A stretch of 64,000 nt of DNA from Legionella sainthelensi (GCF_900637685.1 NZ_LR134388.1:62001-126000), one strand, 5' to 3'. Numbered from the stretch's first letter, positions 1 to 8,209 are shown. Made by a program: numbers and translations. The notes: a model not told the origin generated them from the letters alone.

Positions 1-511
1 TAGCTAACACGGAATGTGATTTTTTATCCTTTGCTGGCAATTTTTGTAAATGTCGGTATAAATGGGCAGAGACTTGTCGTTCTGTTTCCATTACAAACCC
101 CAAGCTAACTCTATCTCCAGCTAATCCGGCGAACGCCCCTAATATAAGAGAACCTCCATACCATAGGGGATTGAGTAGACTTGTTTGGGAGCCTAATTCG
201 GCCAATCGCTCTTCGCACCAGGCTAAATGATCAATTTCTTCAGCAGCTGCATCACTCATTTGTTTTCTGATATGAGTTAATTGTGCGGTTAAGGCTTGGC
301 CCTGATAAAGTGCTTGTGCGCAAACTTCTCCCGCATGATTGACGCGCATTAATCCGGAGATGTTTTTTTTTTCTTGGAAAGAGAGTGATGGCTCAGGAAA
401 ATCCTTGGCCGGTGAGGGACGAGTGCCTATGCGCTTTTTTGGGGGGAATAGTGTACGCAAAGCATTATCTACGTTGTCTATTAATGTATCCAGAGTATTT
501 ATTCTGCGCAT
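1..511 (-). CDS. coq7: Coq7-type demethoxyubiquinone hydroxylase (partial, C-terminus outside window)
   Basis: Ferritin-like di-iron monooxygenase that hydroxylates the ring of 2-polyprenyl-3-methyl-6-methoxy-1,4-benzoquinone, a late step of ubiquinone synthesis at the inner membrane. The reading frame opens at the ATG complementary to 509-511 and stays open to base 1, giving about 170 residues without a stop. After roughly 55 residues it shows the family block MRVNHAGEVCAQALYQGQAL (first iron-binding Glu region), then the EEIDHLAWCEERL block carrying the E-x-x-H ligands, and a glycine-rich hydrophobic stretch. The last part of the protein lies to the left of the window. The start fits the family, with a basic MRRINTLD N-terminus. 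The next gene, argD, lies upstream on the same strand but is unrelated in function. Confidence 0.88.
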   Translation of the reverse strand, partial: MRRINTLDTLIDNVDNALRTLFPPKKRIGTRPSPAKDFPEPSLSFQEKKNISGLMRVNHAGEVCAQALYQGQALTAQLTHIRKQMSDAAAEEIDHLAWCEERLAELGSQTSLLNPLWYGGSLILGAFAGLAGDRVSLGFVMETERQVSAHLYRHLQKLPAKDKKSHSVLA

Positions 512-535
512 AGTGACTTTTTGTGTGTTCTCTTA

Positions 536-1702
536 TTATTGAGTAAATTGATTAATCGTTAAGGTTAATCGGTTTACTAATTCATTGATTTCATCTTCAT
601 TAATGATCAATGGCGGTAATAGTCGTACAACAGTATCCGCAGTGATATTAAAGAGTACTCCATTAGCAAGTCCTAGCAAACGCATATCATTGGCGGGTCT
701 ATCCAGTTCAACACCTATCATATACCCCTTACCACGAATTGCTTTAACATTCGGATGCTCACCAAGATTTTTGATCAGCATTTCCATTAATAGCGCGCTG
801 TTTTTTGTGACTTTTTCGCAAATTTTATCTCGTTCAATCACCTCTAATACAGTTAAAGCAGTCGCACAAGCCAAAGGATTACCGCCAAAAGTTGAACCAT
901 GGTTTCCAGGTTTAAATAAATCTTTCGCTTTTTTGCTAATGAGGCAAGCTCCGATTGGAACGCCATTCGCTAAGCCTTTGGCTGTTGTCAGAACATCAGG
1001 CTGAATATCGTAATGCATACAGGCAAATAATTTTCCAGTACGGCCGTTTCCAGTTTGGATTTCATCTAAAATAAGCATCCAATCATGTTGCTCACAAAGT
1101 TTGGCGACAGAGCGAAGGTAACTTTCTTCTGCTGCATGGATGCCACCCTCGCCTTGGATAGGTTCAATCATCACCGCGACGACATCCTCTCTGTTCGCTG
1201 CAATCGTATGGATGGCGTCTAAGTCATTAAAAGGAGCACGAATGAACCCAGGAACTAAAGGTTCAAATCCTGCTTGGACCTTACGACTTCCTGATGCGGT
1301 TAATGTTGCCATCGTGCGACCATGAAAGGCTTTTTCCATAACAATGATTGATGGTGTTTCAATTCCTTTTTTATGTCCAAAAAGACGCGTTAATTTTATT
1401 GCTGCTTCATTCACTTCAGCACCTGAATTGGCGAAGAAAACTTGCTCCATGCCAGTCATGGCTGTGAGTTTTTCAGCGAGTAATTCTTGTTGCTTAATAT
1501 GAAAGGTATTCGATGTGTGAATCAGTTTCGCTGCTTGTTGTTGTATTGTTTGTGTGACATCAGGATGGGCATGTCCTAACCCACAAACGGCTATCCCACT
1601 CAAGCCGTCTAGGTAGGCTTTACCTTGTTCATCATACAACCAAACTCCTTCTCCATGTGTGAACGTTATTGGCATAGGATTGTAACTTGTAATTAAAGCC
1701 AT
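536..1702 (-). CDS. argD: Acetylornithine aminotransferase (class III PLP aminotransferase)
   Basis: PLP enzyme of 388 aa, the normal length for ArgD. It interconverts N-acetylornithine and N-acetylglutamate semialdehyde in the arginine pathway, and related enzymes also act on succinyl-diaminopimelate. Visible motifs are the phosphate-binding FANSGAEVNE at about 90-99, the ring-stacking LDEIQTG at 212-218 with Asp213, and the Schiff-base lysine in TTAKGLANG at about Lys242, followed by HGSTFGGNPLACA. The class III fold is certain. The substrate is inferred from length and overall similarity to ArgD rather than to GABA or ornithine-5-aminotransferases. The start ATG follows an A/T-rich leader with an AAGGAAAA-type ribosome site. 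It stands alone rather than in an arg operon. Confidence 0.85.
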   Translation of the reverse strand: MALITSYNPMPITFTHGEGVWLYDEQGKAYLDGLSGIAVCGLGHAHPDVTQTIQQQAAKLIHTSNTFHIKQQELLAEKLTAMTGMEQVFFANSGAEVNEAAIKLTRLFGHKKGIETPSIIVMEKAFHGRTMATLTASGSRKVQAGFEPLVPGFIRAPFNDLDAIHTIAANREDVVAVMIEPIQGEGGIHAAEESYLRSVAKLCEQHDWMLILDEIQTGNGRTGKLFACMHYDIQPDVLTTAKGLANGVPIGACLISKKAKDLFKPGNHGSTFGGNPLACATALTVLEVIERDKICEKVTKNSALLMEMLIKNLGEHPNVKAIRGKGYMIGVELDRPANDMRLLGLANGVLFNITADTVVRLLPPLIINEDEINELVNRLTLTINQFTQ

Positions 1703-2100
1703 AATGTTTTTCCTTTAAAACTTAAGGATTTCCATTTTAAATAGATTATTTCTTATTTTTATGGAAGAGCTAGTAATAGCCCACATTATAGCCACAACTT
1801 TCTTTCCTGCGCTACATGAGAATAAAAATTCAATAGGCTATTATGTTGCTATGAAAAAAGATTATATGAGTAATACAGTGAATCATTTCAGTATAAAAGA
1901 GCTTCATATTATCGCAGAAGGTGACGTTTTGGGAGGGCGTCACCCTCTGCAACAGCAGGGGTCTATTGATCGGTATGCTGCAGGAAGAAGCATTCTAGCA
2001 AGATTTGTTGCTTTTTAGACCTTCAGACATACGTAAACGCATCAATTTTTAAGTGGACACCATTTACCGTTCTCTTTCTTTAGGACAGGGTAAAAGGTAC
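1703..2100. other. Intergenic region between argD and sodB
   Basis: About 400 bases between argD (leftward, its start here) and the 3' end of sodB. It should hold the argD promoter, but I see no clear -35/-10 pair. The one notable structure is an inverted repeat GGTGACG / CGTCACC at 1920-1926 and 1938-1944. An open frame of 85 codons on the + strand has no convincing ribosome site or recognisable product, so I treat the stretch as non-coding. Confidence 0.5.
1920..1944. repeat. Short inverted repeat (stem-loop) between argD and sodB
   Basis: GGTGACG at 1920-1926 is matched by CGTCACC at 1938-1944 with an 11-base spacer; two more outer bases pair after a mismatch. There is no T-tract, so it is a weak terminator candidate. 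It could equally be an operator or a structured leader. Confidence 0.4.
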
Positions 2101-2679
2101 CTACCTCATATTATCAGCTACAAAATCCCAATTTACCAAATTCCAAAATGCAGTCACATAATCTGGTCGAGCATTACGGTAATCAATATAATAAGCATGT
2201 TCCCACACATCGCAGGTCAACAGTGCGGTTAATCCTTCGGTCATCGGTGTGCCAGCATTACTAGTACTGATTATTTTTAATTCACCAGCTTTGTCTTGAA
2301 CAAGCCACGCCCAACCCGAGCCAAAAGTTGTAATTGCGGTTTGGGTAAATTTTTCTTTAAATGAATCAAAAGAGCCAAAATATTTATTAATTGCTTCAGC
2401 AACTTTTCCTTGAGGTTCTCCACCACCATTTGGGCTTAGGCAATGCCAATAAAAAGTATGATTCCATACTTGTGCCGCATTATTAAATATTCCTCCTTTT
2501 GATTCTTTAATAATTTCTTCTAATTTCATGGATTCAAATTCAGTGCCAGGAATTAGTTTATTTAAGTTAGTCACGTAAGCTTGATGATGTTTGCCATAAT
2601 GGTATTCAAGCGTTTCACTCGAAATATGGGGTTCTAACGCATTTTTTGCGTAAGGTAATTCAGGTAGTGTAAAGGTCAT
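2101..2679 (-). CDS. sodB: Iron superoxide dismutase
   Basis: Cytoplasmic Fe-SOD of 192 aa that dismutates superoxide to peroxide and oxygen. All four metal ligands are visible: His27 (EYHYGKHH), His74 (VWNHTFYW), and Asp157 and His161 in the signature DVWEHAYY. The active-site Gln at about residue 70 (NNAAQVWNH) comes from the N-terminal half, which is the mark of iron rather than manganese enzymes. A ribosome site AGGAG lies just upstream of the ATG. The gene is divergent from grxD, and the 288-bp region between them carries two copies of the palindrome TTTGATCAAA. Together with grxD and the peroxiredoxin it forms a local oxidative-stress group. Confidence 0.95.
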   Translation of the reverse strand: MTFTLPELPYAKNALEPHISSETLEYHYGKHHQAYVTNLNKLIPGTEFESMKLEEIIKESKGGIFNNAAQVWNHTFYWHCLSPNGGGEPQGKVAEAINKYFGSFDSFKEKFTQTAITTFGSGWAWLVQDKAGELKIISTSNAGTPMTEGLTALLTCDVWEHAYYIDYRNARPDYVTAFWNLVNWDFVADNMR

Positions 2680-2832
2680 CCTAATCTCCTAATTTATTAT
2701 TTTGCGCTAAGTTTAGCAGGTAGATGGTGATATTCAATGAAGATTATCCCTATTTAACAAAAAAGCTTTTGTAATTGCTTGTAACGATTTAGATTAATTG
2801 GACTATACTTTGATAATTTATTTTTGGATGTT

Positions 2833-2870
2833 ATTTGATCAAATGGGCTGTTGGTTGGCTTTTGATCAAA
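2833..2870. promoter_or_regulatory. Two palindromes TTTGATCAAA between sodB and grxD (candidate operators)
   Basis: ATTTGATCAAAT at 2833-2844 and TTTGATCAAA at 2861-2870 are perfect palindromes with centres 27 bp apart. They lie about 100-135 bp upstream of the grxD start and about 155-190 bp upstream of sodB. Paired identical dyads in a divergent promoter region suggest a dimeric regulator, possibly redox- or iron-linked, but I know of no specific factor for this sequence. Confidence 0.4.
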
Positions 2871-2967
2871 GATCTGTTAAGCTAACGTGCCAAAATATTA
2901 TTGATTGTGAGCTGATAGGTTTTCGCAATAATGACGTCATTAAATTTATTACTTAAAGGGTGTGTGA

Positions 2968-3285
2968 GTGGATACTTTAGATAAAATTAAAAAGCAAATA
3001 ACTGAAAACGCTATTTTGCTTTATATGAAAGGTACACCGAAGATGCCACAATGTGGGTTTTCTGCACGCGCAGTCCAATGTATCGAGGCGTGTGGTGTTG
3101 ATTTTGCATATGTAGATGTTCTTGCTAATCCCGATATTCGTCAAACTTTACCTCAGTTCTCTGATTGGCCTACCTTTCCACAGCTTTATATAAAAGGAGA
3201 GTTGATAGGCGGTTCTGACATTATTGCTGAGTTATTTCAACAAGGTGAATTAGAAACCATGCTGCGTGACGCAATTGCTGCATAA
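2968..3285 (+). CDS. grxD: Monothiol glutaredoxin (Grx4/GrxD type)
   Basis: 105-aa CGFS-type glutaredoxin, which in this family carries or delivers [2Fe-2S] clusters rather than reducing disulfides. Residues 29-32 are CGFS, preceded by the glutathione-binding KGTP (21-24) and followed by WPTFPQLYIKGELIGGSDI with the cis-proline TFP motif and the GGSD glutathione loop. It starts at a GTG (2968) behind a weak AAAGGG. The neighbours sodB and the 2-Cys peroxiredoxin point to a shared role in redox and iron homeostasis. Confidence 0.93.
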   Translation: MDTLDKIKKQITENAILLYMKGTPKMPQCGFSARAVQCIEACGVDFAYVDVLANPDIRQTLPQFSDWPTFPQLYIKGELIGGSDIIAELFQQGELETMLRDAIAA

Positions 3286-3296
3286 CATAGGTTTTA

Positions 3297-3398
3297 TTGA
3301 CAACTCCTTAGATTGAGCCAAAATGATGTGGTTTAGAGTAGTAACGTATAGCCTATTAATGCCAGCGCCCCATTTTGCTAAGATATAGGAATTGTCAA
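3297..3398. repeat. Imperfect inverted-repeat element (MITE-like) between grxD and the peroxiredoxin gene
   Basis: TTGACAACTCC at 3297-3307 is mirrored by GGAATTGTCAA at 3388-3398 (one mismatch). Pairing continues imperfectly inward through TAG...GCCAAAATG and CATTTTGCTAAG. The right-hand end, with its flank (GAATTGTCAACAGG then C or T then TCTAAA), recurs near 60046-60064. About 100 bp, non-coding, with inverted ends and a second partial copy: this suggests a dispersed intergenic repeat. Its TTGACA ends could also act as -35 boxes. Confidence 0.45.
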
Positions 3399-3447
3399 CA
3401 GGCTCTAAAGAAACTACATAATTATAATAATTAATGGAGAGCATAGA

Positions 3448-4053
3448 ATGAGTGTATTAGTGGGAAGAAAAGCTCCTGATTTTACTGTGGCTGCTGTTTT
3501 GGCAAATGGTGAAATTGTGGATAAATTTAATTTACACGAGCATTTGAAAGGTAAATATGGTCTTGTATTTTTTTATCCTTTGGATTTTACCTTTGTCTGC
3601 CCTTCTGAATTGATTGCTTTAGATCATCGCATTGATGAGTTTAAAAGCCGTAATGTTGAGGTGGTTACTGTTTCTATTGATTCACACTTTACTCATAATG
3701 CGTATAGAAATACTCCAGTGAACAAAGGGGGTATTGGTTCTGTTCGTTATACTATGGTCGCAGACATGACTCATAGTATTTGTCAGTCTTATGGTGTGGA
3801 GCATCCTGCTGCAGGCGTTGCTTTCCGTGGCGCATTTATTATTGATACCAACGGTATAGTTCGCTCACAAATTGTCAATGATTTGCCCATTGGACGTAAC
3901 ATAGATGAACTGCTAAGAATCGTTGATGCTGTACAGCACTTTGAAGAAAATGGGGAAGTTTGTCCTGCTGGTTGGCAAAAAGGAAAAGCAGGCATGACCG
4001 CTTCTACTGAAGGTGTTGCCGCATATTTATCAGAGCATTCTGATTCATTATAA
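3448..4053 (+). CDS. 2-Cys peroxiredoxin (AhpC/TSA family)
   Basis: 201-aa typical 2-Cys peroxiredoxin that reduces hydrogen peroxide and organic peroxides. The peroxidatic cysteine is Cys51 in FTFVCPSE and the resolving cysteine is Cys172 in GEVCPAGW. Both catalytic motifs and the C-terminal arm are complete. It resembles the Prx1/Tsa branch more than enterobacterial AhpC. No ahpD or ahpF lies beside it, so the electron donor is probably thioredoxin. The ribosome site is AATGGAGAG. Legionella carries more than one AhpC-like gene, and I cannot say from this sequence which one this is, so no symbol is given. Confidence 0.92.
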   Translation: MSVLVGRKAPDFTVAAVLANGEIVDKFNLHEHLKGKYGLVFFYPLDFTFVCPSELIALDHRIDEFKSRNVEVVTVSIDSHFTHNAYRNTPVNKGGIGSVRYTMVADMTHSICQSYGVEHPAAGVAFRGAFIIDTNGIVRSQIVNDLPIGRNIDELLRIVDAVQHFEENGEVCPAGWQKGKAGMTASTEGVAAYLSEHSDSL

Positions 4054-4060
4054 AATTTGC

Positions 4061-4085
4061 AGCCTGAGTTGCTCTTACTCAGGCT
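4061..4085. terminator. Bidirectional terminator-like hairpin between the peroxiredoxin gene and rnt
   Basis: AGCCTGAGT at 4061-4069 pairs perfectly with ACTCAGGCT at 4077-4085 around a 7-base loop. It sits between two convergent genes and overlaps the last codons of rnt. The T-tracts are short, so efficiency is uncertain. Confidence 0.6.
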
Positions 4086-4710
4086 TTGTCTTTGCTTGTC
4101 GTTCCTGCCACAAATTTGCCATATGGCAAAATAAATCGGCTGTTTTCTCTGCATCATAAATTGCTGAATGAGCTTCTTGTGCATCAAAAGTAATTCCGGC
4201 CGCCTGAGCTGCTTTAGCTAATACCGTTTGCCCGTAAATAAAACCACCTAAGGTTGCTGTATCAAAACAAGTAAACGCATGAAATGGCGATTTAACCCCG
4301 GTTCTCTTTATTGCCTCTTTTATAAACAACAAATCAAACCATGCATTATGGCCTACTAAAACAGCACGTTGGCACTGAAACATTTTGATTGCCGCAAAAA
4401 TCGGATGGAATAAATTTTCTAGGGCAGTTTTTTCATCGATTGCAAAGCGTAATGGTTGAAAGGGATCTATTTGATTAAATTCGAGTGATTTAGGATCGAG
4501 TTCCGAGCCGGGAAAGGGTAAAATATGTTCGAAATGGCTCTTTCCTCGATAAAACTTACCTTGATCATCCATTAGAATGAGTACGATACACATTTCTAGT
4601 AATGCATTTTTATGTGGATCAATCCCAGCAGTTTCCACATCGACAACTACAGGTAAAAAGCCACGAAACCGTTCTTTTATATGCATGCCGAATAAAGGAT
4701 TATGATTCAT
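4075..4710 (-). CDS. rnt: Ribonuclease T
   Basis: 211-aa DEDDh 3'-5' exoribonuclease that trims tRNA and other stable RNA 3' ends. Exonuclease motif I is DVETAGID with Asp24 and Glu26, motif II is HNAWFD with Asp126, and motif III is HSAIYDAEKT with His181 and Asp186. All catalytic residues are present and the length is that of RNase T. The start overlaps the end of pyrC by 11 bp, so the two are probably co-transcribed. The stop lies inside the hairpin shared with the convergent peroxiredoxin gene. Confidence 0.93.
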   Translation of the reverse strand: MNHNPLFGMHIKERFRGFLPVVVDVETAGIDPHKNALLEMCIVLILMDDQGKFYRGKSHFEHILPFPGSELDPKSLEFNQIDPFQPLRFAIDEKTALENLFHPIFAAIKMFQCQRAVLVGHNAWFDLLFIKEAIKRTGVKSPFHAFTCFDTATLGGFIYGQTVLAKAAQAAGITFDAQEAHSAIYDAEKTADLFCHMANLWQERQAKTKPE

Positions 4711-5734
4711 GGGTTCTCCATTGAATCGTTTCTCCAGCTGCTATAGGAACAACGTGACGCAAACCTAAGGGTAAAAAGTTGGGTACTGTTTGTGGTGATT
4801 TAATTAATTCAATTTGCTGCTGATTAATAGGCAATTGGTAAAATTCAGCTCCAAATTGACTTAGGAAGTGATTCAAGTGTTGTAGTTGATTTAATTCATC
4901 AAACACTTGTGTATATAAACTCAAGGCAAATGGAGCCGAATAAATTCCAGCGCATCCGCAAGCATTTTCTTTTGTGTCTACACTATGGGGGGCACTATCT
5001 GTTCCGGCAAAAAATTTTGGATTTCCACTACACGCAGCATTTTGTAATGCTTTTTGATCTTTTTCATGCTTTAAAATGGGCAGGCAATAATAATGTGGCC
5101 TAATTCCGCCCACAAGCAATTTATTACGATTATATAATAAATGATGTGGGGTAATTGTGGCTGCTACTGTTTTTGGCGCTTGCAGTACATATTCTACAGC
5201 AGCTTGAGTCGAAATATGTTCAAACACTATTCTTAGCTGTGGAAAATTGCTGACTATAGGCTTTAAATATTCATCTATAAATAAGGACTCCCGCTCAAAA
5301 ATATCGCTGTGAGTTACCTCTCCATGAATTTGCAGTACCAAGTTATTGCTTTGTAATACTTCAAAAAGAGGATAGAGAGCAGTAAGTGATTTTGCTCCAG
5401 CCTCAGAATTGGTTGTTGCGCCAGCGGGGTAGAGTTTTGCTCCTAAAATATAAGGTATATGTGCGGCCTTGTTTAAATCTTCGGCATCTACCGAATCGTT
5501 CAAATAAAAAGTCATATAAGGCTCAAAAGTGCTGTCTTTGGGTAAGGCGGCAAGAATTCTAGTTCTATAATCATTAATTGAAGACAATGAGGTAAGTGCT
5601 GGTTTAAGATTTGGCATGATTAGTGCTCGGGCAAAATGTTTGGCACTACCTATTACAGTGTGCTGTAACATTTCATTGTCTCTGAGATGAACATGCCAAT
5701 CGTCAGGACGATTAATACGTAACATTTGTACCAT
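4700..5734 (-). CDS. pyrC: Dihydroorotase (class II, PyrC)
   Basis: 344-aa zinc amidohydrolase that cyclises carbamoyl aspartate to dihydroorotate in pyrimidine synthesis. The metal-binding DDWHVHLRD lies at about 11-19. LGAKLYPAGATTNSEAG contains the lysine that is carboxylated, LQIHGEVTH and VFEHIST supply further His ligands, and FAGTDSAPH carries the catalytic Asp. Length and motifs match the E. coli PyrC class rather than the longer PyrC' type. It overlaps rnt downstream. MVQMLRINRPDDW could alternatively start at the second Met. Confidence 0.95.
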   Translation of the reverse strand: MVQMLRINRPDDWHVHLRDNEMLQHTVIGSAKHFARALIMPNLKPALTSLSSINDYRTRILAALPKDSTFEPYMTFYLNDSVDAEDLNKAAHIPYILGAKLYPAGATTNSEAGAKSLTALYPLFEVLQSNNLVLQIHGEVTHSDIFERESLFIDEYLKPIVSNFPQLRIVFEHISTQAAVEYVLQAPKTVAATITPHHLLYNRNKLLVGGIRPHYYCLPILKHEKDQKALQNAACSGNPKFFAGTDSAPHSVDTKENACGCAGIYSAPFALSLYTQVFDELNQLQHLNHFLSQFGAEFYQLPINQQQIELIKSPQTVPNFLPLGLRHVVPIAAGETIQWRTHES

Positions 5735-5940
5735 AAAAATCTCGTAATTTTGTAGAGTACTAAGGATAACACGAATTACTCTTCAAGACGCAGAATGATA
5801 ATGTTTATTCCTATTTGGACTGATGAGTAATGGACTTATTCTGAAAAATATTAATTTTTTTCATTTTGATTAAAAAAAATATTTGATGCGCAAAAAAGAT
5901 ATATCTACTTGAAAATTATTATTTTTTTTAATAATTTTTC
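5735..5940. other. AT-rich region upstream of the first MOMP promoter
   Basis: About 200 bases between pyrC and the MOMP1 promoter, with long A and T runs at about 5850-5940, immediately before the TTGACA. Such tracts next to a strong promoter fit an UP element or a DNA-bending site bound by IHF or H-NS-like proteins. No coding frame is evident. Confidence 0.4.
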
Positions 5941-5968
5941 TTGACATATTCCACTCCACTGCTAATAC
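5941..5968 (+). promoter_or_regulatory. Sigma-70 promoter of the first MOMP gene
   Basis: A perfect TTGACA at 5941-5946 and TAATAC at 5963-5968 are separated by 16 bp and preceded by an A/T-rich tract. The ATG is at 6084, giving a leader of about 110 nt. That leader contains GCATGC repeats and an AACTC/GAGTT hairpin (6019-6023 with 6032-6036). The near-consensus boxes suit a highly expressed porin. Confidence 0.7.
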
Positions 5969-6083
5969 TCAACACTGTTGCATGCATCGACCTGAAGCGA
6001 CGAACGCATGCTAATGACAACTCCTAGTAGAGAGTTATCAATGACTATAGAAATACAATAATAATTTATGCGGAGACATAAGC

Positions 6084-7037
6084 ATGTTAAGTTTAAAAAA
6101 AACAACTTTGGCAATTTTAGCTTTAGGCAGTAGTTCACTTTTCGCAGGGACTATGGGGCCAGTTTGTACCCCAGGTAATGTAACAGTTCCTTGTCCAAGC
6201 ACTGGCTGGAATGTTGGTGGTCAAGCATTAGTCTTGCAAACAATGACTGATAATAATGTTACATTGGGTATAGAAGCTAACCCTGTTATAGCTGGTGGTT
6301 CTATCAATACTGATTTAGATGCACAATGGAACTGGGGTTTCCAAATCGAAGGTTCATATCACTTCAACACTGGAAATGATATTACCTTAACTTGGTATCA
6401 CCTGGATACAAGCTGGAACAACACCACATTTACTCCTGGTTTTGCACCAGACTTAGCAATTGGTTTTGGTCACAAAAACAGATGGGATGCAGTTAACGGT
6501 GAAATGGGTCAATTTGTTGACGTCAGCGCTAACAAGAAAATCCGTTTCCATGGCGGTTTCCAATTCGCAAGCATTAAGAGAAGCGTTCATGCATTTGCTG
6601 CTGACGTAGATGCTGATGCTGATGATTTCCTTGCTCGTTTCAGTGGAAATACCCAATTCAATGGCTTCGGTCCACGTACTGGTATTGACATGAACTATGT
6701 GTTTGGTAACGGTTTCGGAATTTATGCTAAAGCAGCTGCTGCATTATTAGTTGGTAGTGCTAAGCATGGTTACGACCTTGACGTATTCACAAGCGCTGGT
6801 GGTGAAGTATTTGACTTAAACATCGCTGGAACTAGAACAACAGTTGTTCCTGAATTAGAAGCTAAGTTAGGTGCTAGCTATGATTATCCATTGGCTCAAG
6901 GTGATTTAATACTGGATGCTGGATACATGTGGTTTGACTACATCCATGCATTAAATACAACTGTATTACAAACTACAGCTACTGATTTTGCTGCTGCAGG
7001 CCCTTACTTTGGCTTGAAGTATATAGGTAACATTTAA
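6084..7037 (+). CDS. Major outer-membrane protein, copy 1 (Legionella MOMP / Lpg1974-like porin)
   Basis: 317-aa outer-membrane beta-barrel porin. A signal peptide (LKKTTLAILALGSSSLFAG) precedes the mature start [15 protein letters not shown], with the paired cysteines typical of the disulfide-linked Legionella MOMP. The body alternates polar and hydrophobic residues and ends in a barrel-closing strand. The ribosome site GGAG precedes the ATG. The next gene is its near twin: from about 6302 to 6879 the two DNA sequences are the same except at one 3-base cluster, while the flanks differ at many synonymous sites. I infer a pore and adhesion role from the family only. This family is often called mompS or ompS, but I do not assign a symbol among paralogs. 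Confidence 0.9.
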   Translation: MLSLKKTTLAILALGSSSLFAGTMGPVCTPGNVTVPCPSTGWNVGGQALVLQTMTDNNVTLGIEANPVIAGGSINTDLDAQWNWGFQIEGSYHFNTGNDITLTWYHLDTSWNNTTFTPGFAPDLAIGFGHKNRWDAVNGEMGQFVDVSANKKIRFHGGFQFASIKRSVHAFAADVDADADDFLARFSGNTQFNGFGPRTGIDMNYVFGNGFGIYAKAAAALLVGSAKHGYDLDVFTSAGGEVFDLNIAGTRTTVVPELEAKLGASYDYPLAQGDLILDAGYMWFDYIHALNTTVLQTTATDFAAAGPYFGLKYIGNI

Positions 7038-7070
7038 TTCGCTATCATTTTAAGAAATTTAATTAATACT

Positions 7071-7099
7071 GTTGACTTTATAAAGGTCCGGTAAGATAA
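7071..7099 (+). promoter_or_regulatory. Promoter of the second MOMP gene
   Basis: TTGACT at 7071-7076 and GATAAT at 7094-7099 have a 17-bp spacer. The leader to the ATG at 7201 is about 95 nt and carries the hairpin at 7107-7141. This shows that copy 2 has its own promoter rather than depending on read-through from copy 1. Confidence 0.6.
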
Positions 7100-7106
7100 T
7101 TGAGCA

Positions 7107-7141
7107 AGGTACGCTCTCGGTAATAGAGCGAATACGCGTAC
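7107..7141 (+). promoter_or_regulatory. Nested stem-loop in the MOMP copy 2 leader
   Basis: Outer arms GGTACGC (7107-7113) and GCGTACC (7135-7141) enclose inner arms CGCTCT (7111-7116) and AGAGCG (7124-7129). The two pairings share bases, so they are alternatives. Flanking GCAA and TTGC can extend the outer stem. It lies in the transcribed leader and could stabilise the mRNA or be the target of a small RNA. Confidence 0.45.
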
Positions 7142-7200
7142 CGTTGCTAACAATTTAAATTGGTAACGAACGGAAATAATAATAAAAAGTGGAGATAAGC

Positions 7201-8154
7201 ATGTTAAATTTGAAAAAAACAGCGTTAGCTGTTCTTGCTTTAGGTAGCAGTGCAGTATTCGCTGGCACCATGGGACCAGTTTGCACCCCAGGTAACGTGA
7301 CTGTTCCTTGCCCAAGCAGTGCATGGAATGTTGGTGGCCAAGCATTAGTCTTGCAAACAATGACTGATAATAATATTTCACTAGGTATAGAAGCTAACCC
7401 TGTTGTAGCTGGTGCTTCTATCAATACTGATTTAGATGCACAATGGAACTGGGGTTTCCAAATCGAAGGTTCATATCACTTCAACACTGGAAATGATATT
7501 ACCTTAACTTGGTATCACCTGGATACAAGCTGGAACAACACCACATTTACTCCAGATTTTGCACCAGACTTAGCAATTGGTTTTGGTCACAAAAACAGAT
7601 GGGATGCAGTTAACGGTGAAATGGGTCAATTTGTTGACGTCAGCGCTAACAAGAAAATCCGTTTCCATGGCGGTTTCCAATTCGCAAGCATTAAGAGAAG
7701 CGTTCATGCATTTGCTGCTGACGTAGATGCTGATGCTGATGATTTCCTTGCTCGTTTCAGTGGAAATACCCAATTCAATGGCTTCGGTCCACGTACTGGT
7801 ATTGACATGAACTATGTGTTTGGTAACGGTTTCGGAATTTATGCTAAAGCAGCTGCTGCATTATTAGTTGGTAGTGCTAAGCATGGTTACGACCTTGACG
7901 TATTCACAAGCGCTGGTGGTGAAGTATTTGACTTAAACATCGCTGGAACTAGAACAACAGTTGTTCCTGAATTAGAAGCTAAGTTAGGTGCTAGCTATAC
8001 TTATGCAATGGCACAAGGTGACTTAACTCTAGATGCTGGTTACATGTGGTTCGACTACATCCATGCATTAAATACAACTGTATTACAAACTACAGCTACT
8101 GACTTTTCTGCTGCAGGTCCTTACTTCGGTCTGAAATATGTAGGAAACGTTTAA
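7201..8154 (+). CDS. Major outer-membrane protein, copy 2 (Legionella MOMP / Lpg1974-like porin)
   Basis: 317-aa porin, nearly identical to copy 1, with signal peptide [21 protein letters not shown] and the same [15 protein letters not shown] mature start. I chose the ATG at 7201 because it has GGAGAT 4-9 bases upstream and aligns with the copy 1 start; a GTG at 7189 in frame would place the ribosome site inside the gene. Differences from copy 1 are confined to the first ~110 residues, one Gly-to-Asp change (TPDFAPD instead of TPGFAPD) and the last ~50 residues. A strong terminator follows at 8181-8209. Confidence 0.9.
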   Translation: MLNLKKTALAVLALGSSAVFAGTMGPVCTPGNVTVPCPSSAWNVGGQALVLQTMTDNNISLGIEANPVVAGASINTDLDAQWNWGFQIEGSYHFNTGNDITLTWYHLDTSWNNTTFTPDFAPDLAIGFGHKNRWDAVNGEMGQFVDVSANKKIRFHGGFQFASIKRSVHAFAADVDADADDFLARFSGNTQFNGFGPRTGIDMNYVFGNGFGIYAKAAAALLVGSAKHGYDLDVFTSAGGEVFDLNIAGTRTTVVPELEAKLGASYTYAMAQGDLTLDAGYMWFDYIHALNTTVLQTTATDFSAAGPYFGLKYVGNV

Positions 8155-8180
8155 TTTCTTAATTGATTAAGATTTTGTAA

Positions 8181-8209
8181 AGCCCGTCTGAAAGATGGGC
8201 TTTTTTTTT
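8181..8209 (+). terminator. Intrinsic terminator after MOMP copy 2
   Basis: AGCCCGTCT and AGATGGGCT form a 9-bp stem with one G-U pair and a GAA loop, followed by nine T. The T-run ends just before the ribosome site of copy 3. Confidence 0.88.

Noticed and set aside
1761..2018. 85-codon + strand frame between argD and sodB
   Set aside because: No ribosome site, no recognisable domain, and it covers the argD upstream region where a promoter is expected.
7189..7200. Upstream GTG start for MOMP copy 2
   Set aside because: It would put GGAGAT inside the gene and add MEIS before a well-formed signal peptide; copy 1 starts at the equivalent ATG.
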